Shown here piece by piece: positions 53,033-61,846 of a stretch of 64,000 nt of DNA. The notes beneath the pieces were generated by a model. That model was not told where the DNA came from. It worked only from the letters and a program-made list of their open reading frames with translations, and searched no databases. This stretch comes from Lachnospiraceae bacterium. Its GTDB lineage: Bacteria; Bacillota; Clostridia; Lachnospirales; Lachnospiraceae. The stretch is from positions 1-64,000 of the forward strand of contig JALELK010000107.1 of NCBI GenBank assembly GCA_022768745.1, written 5' to 3'. Position numbers and translations under genes: made by a program. Position 1 is the stretch's first letter; each line of letters starts with the position of its first letter.

Positions 53033-54322
53033 ATGACGATAAAGAAGTATCAGGGTAAAACGAAAGAAGAAGCCATTGCGTTGGCAAAAGAGGAACTGGG
53101 CAACAGTGTTGTAATTATGAACGTAAAGGAAGTCCGTCAGAAGGGATTCCTTGGATTGTTTAAAGGCAACCTTTACGAGGTGACAGCTGCTGTGGAGGAT
53201 GATGCTGTAGCACCACAGCCATTTTCTGTAAACAGACCGATAACTCCCGCGCCCACACGTGGAAATTTCGAGGCAGTGGCAGATGAAAAAATTACTTTTC
53301 CGGCAGCTGCCCAGGAGGATGCATTAAAAGATGCCTTTGCTGCGGTGAATCAGGTGATTCATACAAAAGAAAAAACGATAGCAGAGGATGTGATAAAAAA
53401 AGATCCGGTGAAAAAGGAAAATGTAACAGAAAACCAGTCCCAGAACCAGCCGAAACAGGAAAAAACAGAGTTTCGTCCTTTGGAGAGTATGAGTTTTGTG
53501 GAGGAAATTTCTACAGAACGGGAAAATGAAAACCATACTTTTTATCGGATGCTTTACAAGGTACTTTTGGACAATGAAGTGGATGAAATCTTCATAAATC
53601 AGATTATGGATGATGTGGAGAAAGTGTCACATAGTACAAATGGATTAGATTATCTGATTTCAAATGTATATCAAAAGATGATTTTAAAGTTGGGACAGCC
53701 AGATGTGATTTCCCTTTCAAAGTCGAAACCTAAGGTGGTATTTTTTATTGGACCGACCGGTGTTGGCAAGACCACGACCATTGCCAAGATTGCTTCCAAA
53801 TTTAAGATTGAACAGGAAAAAAAGGTGGCATTGTTGACAGCAGATACCTATCGTATCGCCGCTGCCGAGCAGCTTCGTACCTATGCGGATATTCTGAATA
53901 CACCACTTTCCATTGTTTACACACCGGAAGACATTGCAAAAGAAATTGAAAAGTTACATGAGTACGATTTGATTTTGGTGGATACAGCGGGATTTTCTCA
54001 TAAAAATGACGCTCAGCGGGAAGATATGAAAACCCTTCTTTCCAGCCTGCCGGATACTTATGAACGTCAAATTTATCTGGTGCTCAGTTCCACCACAAAG
54101 TACAAAGACCTAATAGAAATCACAGAGACATACCAGAACTTCTGTGAGTACTCTTTGATTTTTACAAAATTGGACGAGACCAGAGCGTATGGAAATATTT
54201 TAAATATGAAATTAAAAACCGGAGCACCAATTTCTTATGTTACCACAGGGCAAAACGTGCCGGATGACATAGAGGTTGTTGATACACAAAAACTTGTGAA
54301 ACAATTGCTGGGAGGCAAGTAG
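53033..54322 (+). CDS. flhF: Flagellar biosynthesis GTPase FlhF
   Basis: A 429-residue SRP-type GTPase that sets flagellar position and number. N-terminal B domain (MTIKKYQGKTKEEAIALAKE), a variable middle, then the NG domain: G1 FFIGPTGVGKTTTIAKIA, LLTADTYRIAAAEQLRTYA, LILVDTAGFSHKND and FTKLDETRAYGNILN. Its ATG lies one base after the flhA stop. FlhG is its activator and follows directly. Confidence 0.95.
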   Translation: MTIKKYQGKTKEEAIALAKEELGNSVVIMNVKEVRQKGFLGLFKGNLYEVTAAVEDDAVAPQPFSVNRPITPAPTRGNFEAVADEKITFPAAAQEDALKDAFAAVNQVIHTKEKTIAEDVIKKDPVKKENVTENQSQNQPKQEKTEFRPLESMSFVEEISTERENENHTFYRMLYKVLLDNEVDEIFINQIMDDVEKVSHSTNGLDYLISNVYQKMILKLGQPDVISLSKSKPKVVFFIGPTGVGKTTTIAKIASKFKIEQEKKVALLTADTYRIAAAEQLRTYADILNTPLSIVYTPEDIAKEIEKLHEYDLILVDTAGFSHKNDAQREDMKTLLSSLPDTYERQIYLVLSSTTKYKDLIEITETYQNFCEYSLIFTKLDETRAYGNILNMKLKTGAPISYVTTGQNVPDDIEVVDTQKLVKQLLGGK

Positions 54323-55198
54323 ATGGATCAGGCCGAACAATTAAGAAACGTAATTAAACAGAAAAATCAAAATAACATAAATAATGCGAGAATCTTGACC
54401 ATTACCAGTGGCAAAGGTGGGGTAGGCAAATCAAATATGGCTGTAAATCTGGCAATTTGGTTTCGGAAAATGGGCCAACGAGTTATCATTTTAGATGCGG
54501 ATTTCGGTTTGGCCAATGTGGAGGTTATGTTTGGAACAGTCCCGGAATATAACTTGAGTGATCTGATTTTTGGTGGCAAGAGTATTCGAGATATCATTAC
54601 CAGAGGACCAATGGACATTGGATTTATTTCAGGAGGCTCCGGTATTTTGGACTTAAACAACTTGACCAAAGAACAGATTTCATATTTGGTTCACAGCCTG
54701 TCATTGCTGAATGATTTGTGTGATGTGCTTATTATTGATACCGGTGCAGGTGTCTCAGATGCTGTTTTGGAATTTGTCTTGGCAAGCCCTGAGGTAATTA
54801 TGGTTACAACTCCGGAACCAAGTTCCCTGACGGATTCCTATTCGTTATTGAAAGCATTATACAAAAGTCCAAAATTTATTCGGAATGGAACCAATATTCA
54901 TTTGGTGGCAAATAAGGTAAATTCCGAGGCGGAAGGACAGGCTGTGTACACGAAACTCAGTTCTGTGGTGGAAAAATTTTTGGATGGAAAGTTGCATTAC
55001 CTTGGAATGATACCGGCAGATCCGGTACTGGAAAAGGCTGTCAGGAACCAAAAAATGGTTTCGATTTCTGCACCGAATGCCAGGTCCACAAAGGCCTTTG
55101 AAATTATATCCCAGAATCTTATGACGGGAGATGACAAGAATCGTTATCGCTGGGGAATCACACAGTTGTTCAATAATTTCATAAATCGGTCGAATTAA
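54323..55198 (+). CDS. flhG: Flagellum site-determining ATPase FlhG (YlxH/MinD-like)
   Basis: A 291-residue MinD/ParA-type ATPase. Deviant Walker A is SGKGGVGKSNMAVNLA, followed by ILDADFGLANVEVMFG and VLIIDTGAGVSDAVLEF. The N-terminal MDQAEQLRNVIKQKNQ carries the DQAxxLR motif that activates FlhF GTPase. GGGAGG before the ATG, which abuts the flhF stop. Confidence 0.94.
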   Translation: MDQAEQLRNVIKQKNQNNINNARILTITSGKGGVGKSNMAVNLAIWFRKMGQRVIILDADFGLANVEVMFGTVPEYNLSDLIFGGKSIRDIITRGPMDIGFISGGSGILDLNNLTKEQISYLVHSLSLLNDLCDVLIIDTGAGVSDAVLEFVLASPEVIMVTTPEPSSLTDSYSLLKALYKSPKFIRNGTNIHLVANKVNSEAEGQAVYTKLSSVVEKFLDGKLHYLGMIPADPVLEKAVRNQKMVSISAPNARSTKAFEIISQNLMTGDDKNRYRWGITQLFNNFINRSN

Positions 55199-55233
55199 TA
55201 AAGGAACAAGAGGGATACATTGGAGTAATTAAT

Positions 55234-55974
55234 ATGGAGATAAATCAGCTTTTATTGGGATGTAAGGTAGATATCAGAATTGTCCAGCAGATTATGCAAA
55301 ACAATCCGCAAAACGACAAAAAGGGTGTTTTTTATTCTACTCTTTATGATATTAATTCGGATAACACCCTGGAATTAAATATGCCTTCTGAGGCCGGAAG
55401 ACTTCAAATTCTGCCCAAAAACATACGTTATGAATTTATATTTACTATGGATCAGGGCATCTATAAGGCAGATGGCACCATCACGGAGCATTTGAAAAAA
55501 GGTTCGGTTTATCTACTGAAGGCAGAACTTACCTCGAAACTGGAAAAAATACAGCGCAGGGAATATTTTAGAATTGCCTGCCTTTTGCCTATGACATTTG
55601 TGGCTGTAGATGAGAAGGCCATTAGTTTTCACAGTATAAAAGAGGTAAAAGACAATTTAGAGTCGACGAATGATTTTAAGGTTCGGGGTATGGGGTCTAT
55701 TTTGGATATCAGTGGCGGGGGCGTACGGTTCGTCTCTTCTAATTCCTTATCCGAAATAAAATATATATTGATGCAGTTTGAGATGGAAATGGAAGAGGGG
55801 AGACAGAGGGTAGAAACCATTGTCAGACTTGTTTCATCTACAAAAATGCCGGATGACAACAAATATATCCATCGTGGACAGTTTTACTTTAAAGATGAAA
55901 AGACAAAGGAACATGTGATAAGGTTTATTTTTGAGGAAGAACGCAGAATTAGGAAGAAGGAACAGGGGATATAA
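55234..55974 (+). CDS. YcgR/YpfA-like PilZ domain protein
   Basis: A 246-residue c-di-GMP receptor: N-terminal YcgR-type flagellar-brake domain (about 1-100) and a PilZ domain with the two binding motifs, RREYFR (RxxxR) and DISGGGVRF (DxSxxG). Such proteins slow the motor by contacting FliG or MotA when c-di-GMP is high. GGAG before the ATG. Position between flhG and cheB is usual for Clostridia. Confidence 0.9.
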   Translation: MEINQLLLGCKVDIRIVQQIMQNNPQNDKKGVFYSTLYDINSDNTLELNMPSEAGRLQILPKNIRYEFIFTMDQGIYKADGTITEHLKKGSVYLLKAELTSKLEKIQRREYFRIACLLPMTFVAVDEKAISFHSIKEVKDNLESTNDFKVRGMGSILDISGGGVRFVSSNSLSEIKYILMQFEMEMEEGRQRVETIVRLVSSTKMPDDNKYIHRGQFYFKDEKTKEHVIRFIFEEERRIRKKEQGI

Positions 55975-57029
55975 TGAAAAAGGTGCTCGTTGTTAATGAC
56001 TCTGCACTCATGAGAAGGATTGAGTGTGATATAATCAACTCAGATCCTGATTTTCAAGTGATTGATGTGAGTTTAAACATTGATGATGCCTACGATAAAA
56101 TCAAGCAAAACAAATACGATATCGTTGTTTTGGAAATGGTTTTGCGTGGGGCAGATGGTCTGGACTTACTCAGACGATTAAAGGATGAACAGATACACAT
56201 CACGGTGATTGCAGTCAGTACGCCGATTCGTGAAGATGCAGGGGAAACCTTGCGGGCACTGGAAATGGGCGCCTATGACTTTGTGGCAAGACCTGCCAGA
56301 CCTATTAGTGTATCAGATGATTTCGGGAAGCATTTGTTACGGGTGATGCATAATAGCTTTTCGGAGAAACCAAGGACAGCGGTAAAGAGAGAAAGACCTG
56401 CCGAACAATCCGGAGAAAATGCGGTGACCAGACCGGAACGCAAAAATGAGAAGCCGGAGATTGTTGCACTGGCTTGTTCTACCGGGGGGCCTCAGGCTCT
56501 TTACACGATGATTCCTATGTTGCCGAAGGAAATTGATGTGCCCATAGTGATTGTTCAGCATATGCCTACCGGATTTACGGAAGCCTTGTCCAATCGCCTG
56601 AATGAGTTGAGCAGAATCAATGTGAAAGAAGCTGAGGATGGAGATATCTTGCAACCGGGGTGGATTTACATTGCACCAGGTGGCAAACATATGGAAATCA
56701 TTGAAAATCAGAACAAACAAGCCTGTGTGAGTGTGAATAAAAAACCACCGGTAAACAGTTTGCGACCATGTGCAGATGTTATGTATGAGTCTTTGATACA
56801 TACCCATTACAAAAATATTTTGTGCGTGGTTCTAACCGGAATGGGTGCCGATGGCACAAAGGGCATTATTGAACTGGGCAGGCAGAAAAATGTATATGTT
56901 ATTACTGAAAGCCAGGAGTCCTGTGTGGTTTACGGTATGCCGAAATCACTGGAGCAAAAAGGACTTTCGGATGAAACCTTTCCGATAGAAAAAATTTCGG
57001 AAGCCATTGTTAAGAAGCTAGGGGGATAA
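55974..57029 (+). CDS. cheB: CheB methylesterase with non-canonical receiver domain
   Basis: A 351-residue chemoreceptor glutamate methylesterase/deamidase. The C-terminal domain has the Ser-His-Asp triad regions ALACSTGGPQAL, PIVIVQHMPTGFTEAL and VVLTGMGADGTKGI. The N-terminal receiver is degenerate: phosphoacceptor Asp is E54 (VVLEMVLRGADG), the first acidic residue is N8 (VVNDSALMRR), and the switch Lys is R106 (DFVARPARP). It should not be phosphorylated by CheA in the normal way. ATG overlaps the PilZ gene stop by one base. Confidence 0.92.
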   Translation: MKKVLVVNDSALMRRIECDIINSDPDFQVIDVSLNIDDAYDKIKQNKYDIVVLEMVLRGADGLDLLRRLKDEQIHITVIAVSTPIREDAGETLRALEMGAYDFVARPARPISVSDDFGKHLLRVMHNSFSEKPRTAVKRERPAEQSGENAVTRPERKNEKPEIVALACSTGGPQALYTMIPMLPKEIDVPIVIVQHMPTGFTEALSNRLNELSRINVKEAEDGDILQPGWIYIAPGGKHMEIIENQNKQACVSVNKKPPVNSLRPCADVMYESLIHTHYKNILCVVLTGMGADGTKGIIELGRQKNVYVITESQESCVVYGMPKSLEQKGLSDETFPIEKISEAIVKKLGG

Positions 57030-57032
57030 GAA

Positions 57033-59150
57033 ATGGATGTAAGTCAATATCTCGATATTTTTATCGACGAAACCAATGGTCATATTCAAACATTGAATGA
57101 CAACATTATGATTTTGGAGAAAGAGCCTGAAAACAAGGATGTTATCAATGAGATTTTCCGTGCAGCACACTCTTTAAAAGGAATGGCCGGCACAATGGGA
57201 TTTAAGAAGATGCAGAGACTGACCCATGATATGGAAAATCTGTTTCAGGAAATCCGCAATGACAATATCAAGGTGAACAGTTCGTTGATTGATATACTGT
57301 TTAGTTGCCTGGATGCCATTGAGGAATACTTAGAGACTGTCAAAGCCACATCCGGTGAGGGCGACAATGGAAATGAAGCGTTGATTCAGCAGTTAAATGA
57401 CTTTATTGCGGCTGAGGAAGGCAAACCTCAGGAAGCACCGGCAGAGGCGGCTGGGGAAACAAAAGCGTCTGAGGGCGAAGCAAAAGCGGATAGTTCAGAG
57501 AAAAAGTATTTAAATATAGACGTAGATGATGTTTCATGCTCAAAAATGAAAGAGGCAGAGCAATCCGGTTTAAATATTTATGGAATGACTGTACATGTTC
57601 AGAAGGATTGTCTGTTGAAAGCGGCAAGAGCTTTCTTGGTATTTAAGGCAGTGGAAGATTTCGGTGAGATATTGGTGTATAATCCGAGTTCACAGGACAT
57701 TGAGGATGAAAAATTTGATTTGGATTTCAGTTTGATTATTTCTTCTTCCAGTGAGCTGGCACCGATTCTTGAGGCAGTCAATTCTGTTTCCGAGATTGAG
57801 AGTGTTGAGGCTGAAAAGGTTTCTTATAGTAGTTATGTGGAAACATCGGCAGAAGTTCCGGCAGAGAAGCCAAAGGAGGAGACAAAGCCATCGGCAGCGG
57901 AGGCTCCTAAGAAGGAGAAGGCTCCGGCACCTAAGAATTCCGGCAAGAGTGCTTCAAATAACAAGCATTCCGGCACCAATAAACCGGTGACTGCCAGAAC
58001 AGTTCGTGTGGATATTGAAAAACTGGATGCTCTGATGAATCAGGTAAGTGAGTTGATTATTGCCAAGAACAGTCTGGTGTCTATCAGTGATTCTGAACAG
58101 GACAATGAATTCAATACACAGACCTTCCATGATCAGATTGAATATTTGGAGAGGATTACCACAAATCTCCATGAATCTGTTATGAAGGTTCGAATGGTAC
58201 CAATTGAAAGCGTAGTCAACAAGTTCCCACGTATGATTCGTGACCTGAGCCGAAAATTGAATAAACCGATGGAACTGTATATGTCAGGTGAGGAAACTGA
58301 GTTGGATCGTACCGTTGTGGATCAGATTGGCGATCCGCTTCAGCATTTACTTCGTAATTCTGCAGACCACGGTATTGAGTCTCCGGAAGACCGAAAAAAA
58401 GCAGGAAAGCTGGAGTCAGGAAGCATTTATTTGAAAGCCTTCCAGGAAGGAAACAATGTCATCATTGAAGTACGGGATGATGGTGCAGGTATTGATACAG
58501 AAAAGGTGAAGGAAAAAGCTGTAGAGAGAGGGCTTGTATCAGAAGAGCAGGCAGCAAACCTCTCCAAGAAGGAAATTATAGATTTCCTGTTTATGCCAAG
58601 TTTTTCTATGGCAAAAACCATTACCGATATTTCCGGACGTGGTGTAGGACTGGATGTAGTAAAGTCAAATATTGAAGCGTTAGGCGGAGATGTAGAAGTT
58701 AAGAGTACTATGGGAGTTGGAACCACATTTATTGTGAGACTTCCACTTACACTTGCTATCATTCAGGCTCTTATGGTTGAAGTGAGGGATGAAAAATATG
58801 CCATTGCCCTTGGCTCAATTCAGAACATTGAAAATGTTTCTGTCAATGACATCAAATATGTTCAAGCAGAAGAGGTAATTCACTTAAGAGGTATGGTAAT
58901 TCCTTTGATTCGTTTGGATGAATTGTTGGATTCCGCTCCAAAGGAAGAAGAGGATGAAAATCTTACAGTTGTTGTCGTTAAGAAAGGTGACAATTATGCA
59001 GGACTGGTAGTTGACAACCTGATTGGACAGCAGGAAATTGTTATTAAGTCTTTAGGAAAGTGCATTGATAACAATAAGATTATCAATGGTGCAACCATTC
59101 TTGGTGATGGTGAAGTAGCGTTGATTATTGATGTGAATGCAATCTTTTAA
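57033..59150 (+). CDS. cheA: Chemotaxis histidine kinase CheA
   Basis: A 705-residue kinase. P1 Hpt domain with H46 (RAAHSLKGMAGTMGF), P2 CheY-binding domain about 155-260, an Ala/Pro/Lys linker, P3 dimerisation (VRVDIEKLDALMNQVSELII), P4 ATPase (N box LLRNSADHGIE, G1 EVRDDGAGID, G2 SGRGVGLDVVKSN) and a C-terminal CheW-like P5. GGGGG before the ATG. All catalytic elements are present, in contrast to the CheB receiver. Confidence 0.97.
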   Translation: MDVSQYLDIFIDETNGHIQTLNDNIMILEKEPENKDVINEIFRAAHSLKGMAGTMGFKKMQRLTHDMENLFQEIRNDNIKVNSSLIDILFSCLDAIEEYLETVKATSGEGDNGNEALIQQLNDFIAAEEGKPQEAPAEAAGETKASEGEAKADSSEKKYLNIDVDDVSCSKMKEAEQSGLNIYGMTVHVQKDCLLKAARAFLVFKAVEDFGEILVYNPSSQDIEDEKFDLDFSLIISSSSELAPILEAVNSVSEIESVEAEKVSYSSYVETSAEVPAEKPKEETKPSAAEAPKKEKAPAPKNSGKSASNNKHSGTNKPVTARTVRVDIEKLDALMNQVSELIIAKNSLVSISDSEQDNEFNTQTFHDQIEYLERITTNLHESVMKVRMVPIESVVNKFPRMIRDLSRKLNKPMELYMSGEETELDRTVVDQIGDPLQHLLRNSADHGIESPEDRKKAGKLESGSIYLKAFQEGNNVIIEVRDDGAGIDTEKVKEKAVERGLVSEEQAANLSKKEIIDFLFMPSFSMAKTITDISGRGVGLDVVKSNIEALGGDVEVKSTMGVGTTFIVRLPLTLAIIQALMVEVRDEKYAIALGSIQNIENVSVNDIKYVQAEEVIHLRGMVIPLIRLDELLDSAPKEEEDENLTVVVVKKGDNYAGLVVDNLIGQQEIVIKSLGKCIDNNKIINGATILGDGEVALIIDVNAIF

Positions 59151-59167
59151 TGAAGGGGGATTAAACC

Positions 59168-59638
59168 ATGGCAGATAAATATGGAGTAGATGTGGCAGAA
59201 AAGGAAAAAGTGCAGTACATTGTTGTTTCCATTGGAAACGAGCATTATGGATTAGATATTTCTTATGTGGATAATATTGTCAGAATGTGCAAGATTACCC
59301 GTGTGCCGAAAGCACCATTTCACTATATCGGAATTATCAACTTGAGAGGTGAAGTGGTTCCTTTGATGAGCCTCAGAAGAAAAATGAAATTGGATGATGA
59401 TACCTTTACGGATTTGTCCAGAATCATTATCTTAAAGACAGAAGAACAGGGCCTTGTAGGTGTGGTTGTAGATGAAGTCAAAGAAGTGATTGCACTCTCA
59501 CCGGATGAGATTGATCGCAATGCTAAGAGCTCTCAGCCTGACAAGGAAAACTATATCAATGGTATCGGCAAAAATGGTGATGAATTGATTTCTATATTTG
59601 AAATTTCTTCTATTTTGGACGAGGTAGAGGTTTCATAA
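59168..59638 (+). CDS. cheW: Chemotaxis coupling protein CheW
   Basis: A 156-residue SH3-like adaptor linking CheA to receptors: YIVVSIGNEHYGLDISYVDN, FHYIGIINLRGEVVPLMSLR and GVVVDEVKEVIALSPDEID. GAAGGGGG before the ATG. Follows cheA by 17 bases. Confidence 0.95.
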   Translation: MADKYGVDVAEKEKVQYIVVSIGNEHYGLDISYVDNIVRMCKITRVPKAPFHYIGIINLRGEVVPLMSLRRKMKLDDDTFTDLSRIIILKTEEQGLVGVVVDEVKEVIALSPDEIDRNAKSSQPDKENYINGIGKNGDELISIFEISSILDEVEVS

Positions 59639-59653
59639 ATTCTGGAGGGGAAT

Positions 59654-60268
59654 ATGATTAGTTTACAGGAAGTAAATGAGAAATACATAGATGTTCTCAA
59701 GGAAATAGGTAACATTGGAGCGGGAAATGCAACCACAGCGATTGCAAATATGTTGGGACTTCGTATTGATATGAGTGTCCCACAGGTTCAATTTTTGCCG
59801 GTTGAGGATATTGGCTCATCCATAGGTGCAGAGGATGACGTGATTGTAGGGATTATGTTAGGGGTTGAATCAGATATTCAGGGAAGTATGATGTTCCTTA
59901 TGGATATGAATTCTGCACACCATATTATTAATCGTCTGATGATGCGTCCGGATGACTACATGGAAGACTTTGATGAGATGGATTTGTCTGCGGTAAAAGA
60001 AGTTGGAAATATTATTGCAGGTTCTTATTTGTCCGCTTTGTCCGGACTGACAAATCTTACTATCACACCTACCGTTCCTTTTGTGGCAGTAGATATGGCA
60101 GCGGCGATTTTAAGTGTGCCTGCTGTCCAGTTCGGAATGATGGGTGATAATGCGTTGTTGATTAAGACGGAATTCAGTGATGAGTTAAAGATTAATGGAT
60201 ATTTTATTCTGATGCCGGAAGAAGAGTCATATGAAAAGATATTAACCGCATTGGGATTGCCGTTGTAG
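59654..60268 (+). CDS. cheC: CheY-P phosphatase CheC
   Basis: A 204-residue phosphatase with two active-site helices, each with E..N: DVLKEIGNIGAGNATTAIAN and AVKEVGNIIAGSYLSALSG. It dephosphorylates CheY-P and is stimulated by CheD. GGAGGGG before the ATG. cheD follows directly, as in Bacillus subtilis. Confidence 0.94.
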   Translation: MISLQEVNEKYIDVLKEIGNIGAGNATTAIANMLGLRIDMSVPQVQFLPVEDIGSSIGAEDDVIVGIMLGVESDIQGSMMFLMDMNSAHHIINRLMMRPDDYMEDFDEMDLSAVKEVGNIIAGSYLSALSGLTNLTITPTVPFVAVDMAAAILSVPAVQFGMMGDNALLIKTEFSDELKINGYFILMPEEESYEKILTALGLPL

Positions 60269-60277
60269 GGGAAGTGT

Positions 60278-60766
60278 ATGGGACAGTTGATTAAGGTTGG
60301 TATGGCAGATCTTAAGATATGCAAATCCCCTGATGTTTTGACGACCATTGGGTTGGGTTCCTGCATTGGAATCGCAATTTATGATCCTACAACAAAAATT
60401 AGTGGATTGGCGCATATTATGTTGCCTGACAGCACACAAATACGAAACAATACAAATATTGCAAAATTTGCAGATACAGGAATACAAAAGCTTTATGACG
60501 ATATGATTAAGGCCGGTGCAAACCGAAGTAAAATGGTTGCCAAGATAGCCGGCGGAGCAAAGATGTTTGAATTGAGCAATTCCAATTCCCAAAGCATCAA
60601 CATAGGTGATAAGAATGCTATGGCTTCCAGACAGAAGTTAAAAGAACTGGGGATACCTCTTGTGGCTGAGGATACCGGGTTGAACTTTGGTCGTACAGTG
60701 GAACTATATAGTGAGACGGGAGCATATCTGATTAAAGCAGTAGGAAAACAGGAAAAGTACATTTAA
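60278..60766 (+). CDS. cheD: Chemoreceptor glutamine deamidase CheD
   Basis: A 162-residue deamidase with catalytic C29 (GLGSCIGIAIYDP), H46 (GLAHIMLPD) and the conserved AKIAGGAKMF and EDTGLNFGRTVELY. It deamidates receptors and activates CheC. Follows cheC by 9 bases. Confidence 0.95.
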   Translation: MGQLIKVGMADLKICKSPDVLTTIGLGSCIGIAIYDPTTKISGLAHIMLPDSTQIRNNTNIAKFADTGIQKLYDDMIKAGANRSKMVAKIAGGAKMFELSNSNSQSINIGDKNAMASRQKLKELGIPLVAEDTGLNFGRTVELYSETGAYLIKAVGKQEKYI

Positions 60767-60777
60767 GAGGGCGACAG

Positions 60778-61041
60778 ATGAATACAAAACCAATTCCTAT
60801 CATAATTACTTTGATTGCAGCATTTATTTCCTGTATTGCTTCTGTGATACAGAGGGTCTCTTTTGATATTTTTACAAAGAGATTGCTTTTGGCTGTCATT
60901 TGTTTTGCGATTATTGGAATCATAGTAAGAGTTGTGATTGAACGGTCATTCAAAACTATGGAAGAGGAGAATGATCAGGAAAAAGAAGAAACGGAGGAGG
61001 AAGTCGAAACTGCTGATGAGGAGACTCAAAAGGGGGAGTAG
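60778..61041 (+). CDS. Small two-span membrane protein of the fla/che operon
   Basis: An 87-residue protein I do not recognise. Two membrane spans (IPIIITLIAAFISCIASVI and LLLAVICFAIIGIIVRVVI) are followed by an acidic tail from residue 60 (EEENDQEKEETEEEVETADE). GAGGG before the ATG. It sits between cheD and sigD; gene order suggests a motility-related role, unproven. Confidence 0.75.
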   Translation: MNTKPIPIIITLIAAFISCIASVIQRVSFDIFTKRLLLAVICFAIIGIIVRVVIERSFKTMEEENDQEKEETEEEVETADEETQKGE

Positions 61042-61062
61042 ACTTGTGACTGGGGATAAAGA

Positions 61063-61830
61063 ATGAAGGCTGTTGACAGAGGAAAATTATGGGATTCCTA
61101 TCGTGAGAAACCCACACCGGAATTACGTGAGCAGATAATAATTGAATATGCGCCTCTGGTAAAGGTTGTAGCTGGAAGACTGAGTATGTATCTCGGGAAA
61201 AATGTGGAGTTTGATGACCTTGTCAGTTACGGTGTCTTTGGACTGATTGATGCCATTGACAAATTTGATTTGAGTAAAGATGTAAAATTTGAAACCTACG
61301 CCAGTCTCAGAATCCGTGGTTCTATTTTGGATCAGATTCGTAAGATGGATTGGATTCCAAGGACCGTTCGGCAAAAGCAAAAAAAGATTGACGATGCCAT
61401 TAAAATCATTGAAATGCGCACAGGAAAAAATGCTACAGACGAAGAAATTGCCATAGAATTAGGCCTTTCAGATGAGGAATTATTGGATTGGCAGTCTCAG
61501 TTAAAGGTTACCAATGTGGTATCTTTGAATGAATTTGTAGAACAGGGAACAGAGCCGGCGATGGATGCCCACAGCAATTCTCATTTTATTCAACCGGAGG
61601 ATATGGTTTCTCAGCAGGAATTAAAACAAATGCTGGAAGAAGCGTTGGGATTGCTTACGGAAAAAGAAAATAAAGTTGTTTTGATGTACTATTATGAAGA
61701 TTTGACTTTAAAAGAAATTAGTCAGGTGTTAGAGGTTTCAGAGTCCAGAGTTTCGCAATTGCATACAAAGGCAATAGCGAAAATGAGAAAGAAAATGGGA
61801 AATTATTTGGGAATATTGACTCAGGAATGA
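61063..61830 (+). CDS. fliA: Flagellar sigma factor sigma-D (FliA/WhiG family)
   Basis: A 255-residue sigma-28 factor for late flagellar and chemotaxis genes. Region 2: VKVVAGRLSMYLGKNVEFDD, LVSYGVFGLIDAIDKFD, VKFETYASLRIRGSILDQIR and MDWIPRTVRQKQKKIDDA. Region 4: YYYEDLTLKEISQVLEVSES. Position downstream of cheD matches Bacillus subtilis sigD. Its anti-sigma FlgM is not in the window. Confidence 0.95.
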   Translation: MKAVDRGKLWDSYREKPTPELREQIIIEYAPLVKVVAGRLSMYLGKNVEFDDLVSYGVFGLIDAIDKFDLSKDVKFETYASLRIRGSILDQIRKMDWIPRTVRQKQKKIDDAIKIIEMRTGKNATDEEIAIELGLSDEELLDWQSQLKVTNVVSLNEFVEQGTEPAMDAHSNSHFIQPEDMVSQQELKQMLEEALGLLTEKENKVVLMYYYEDLTLKEISQVLEVSESRVSQLHTKAIAKMRKKMGNYLGILTQE

Positions 61831-61846
61831 TTTGATTGGGGGAATT

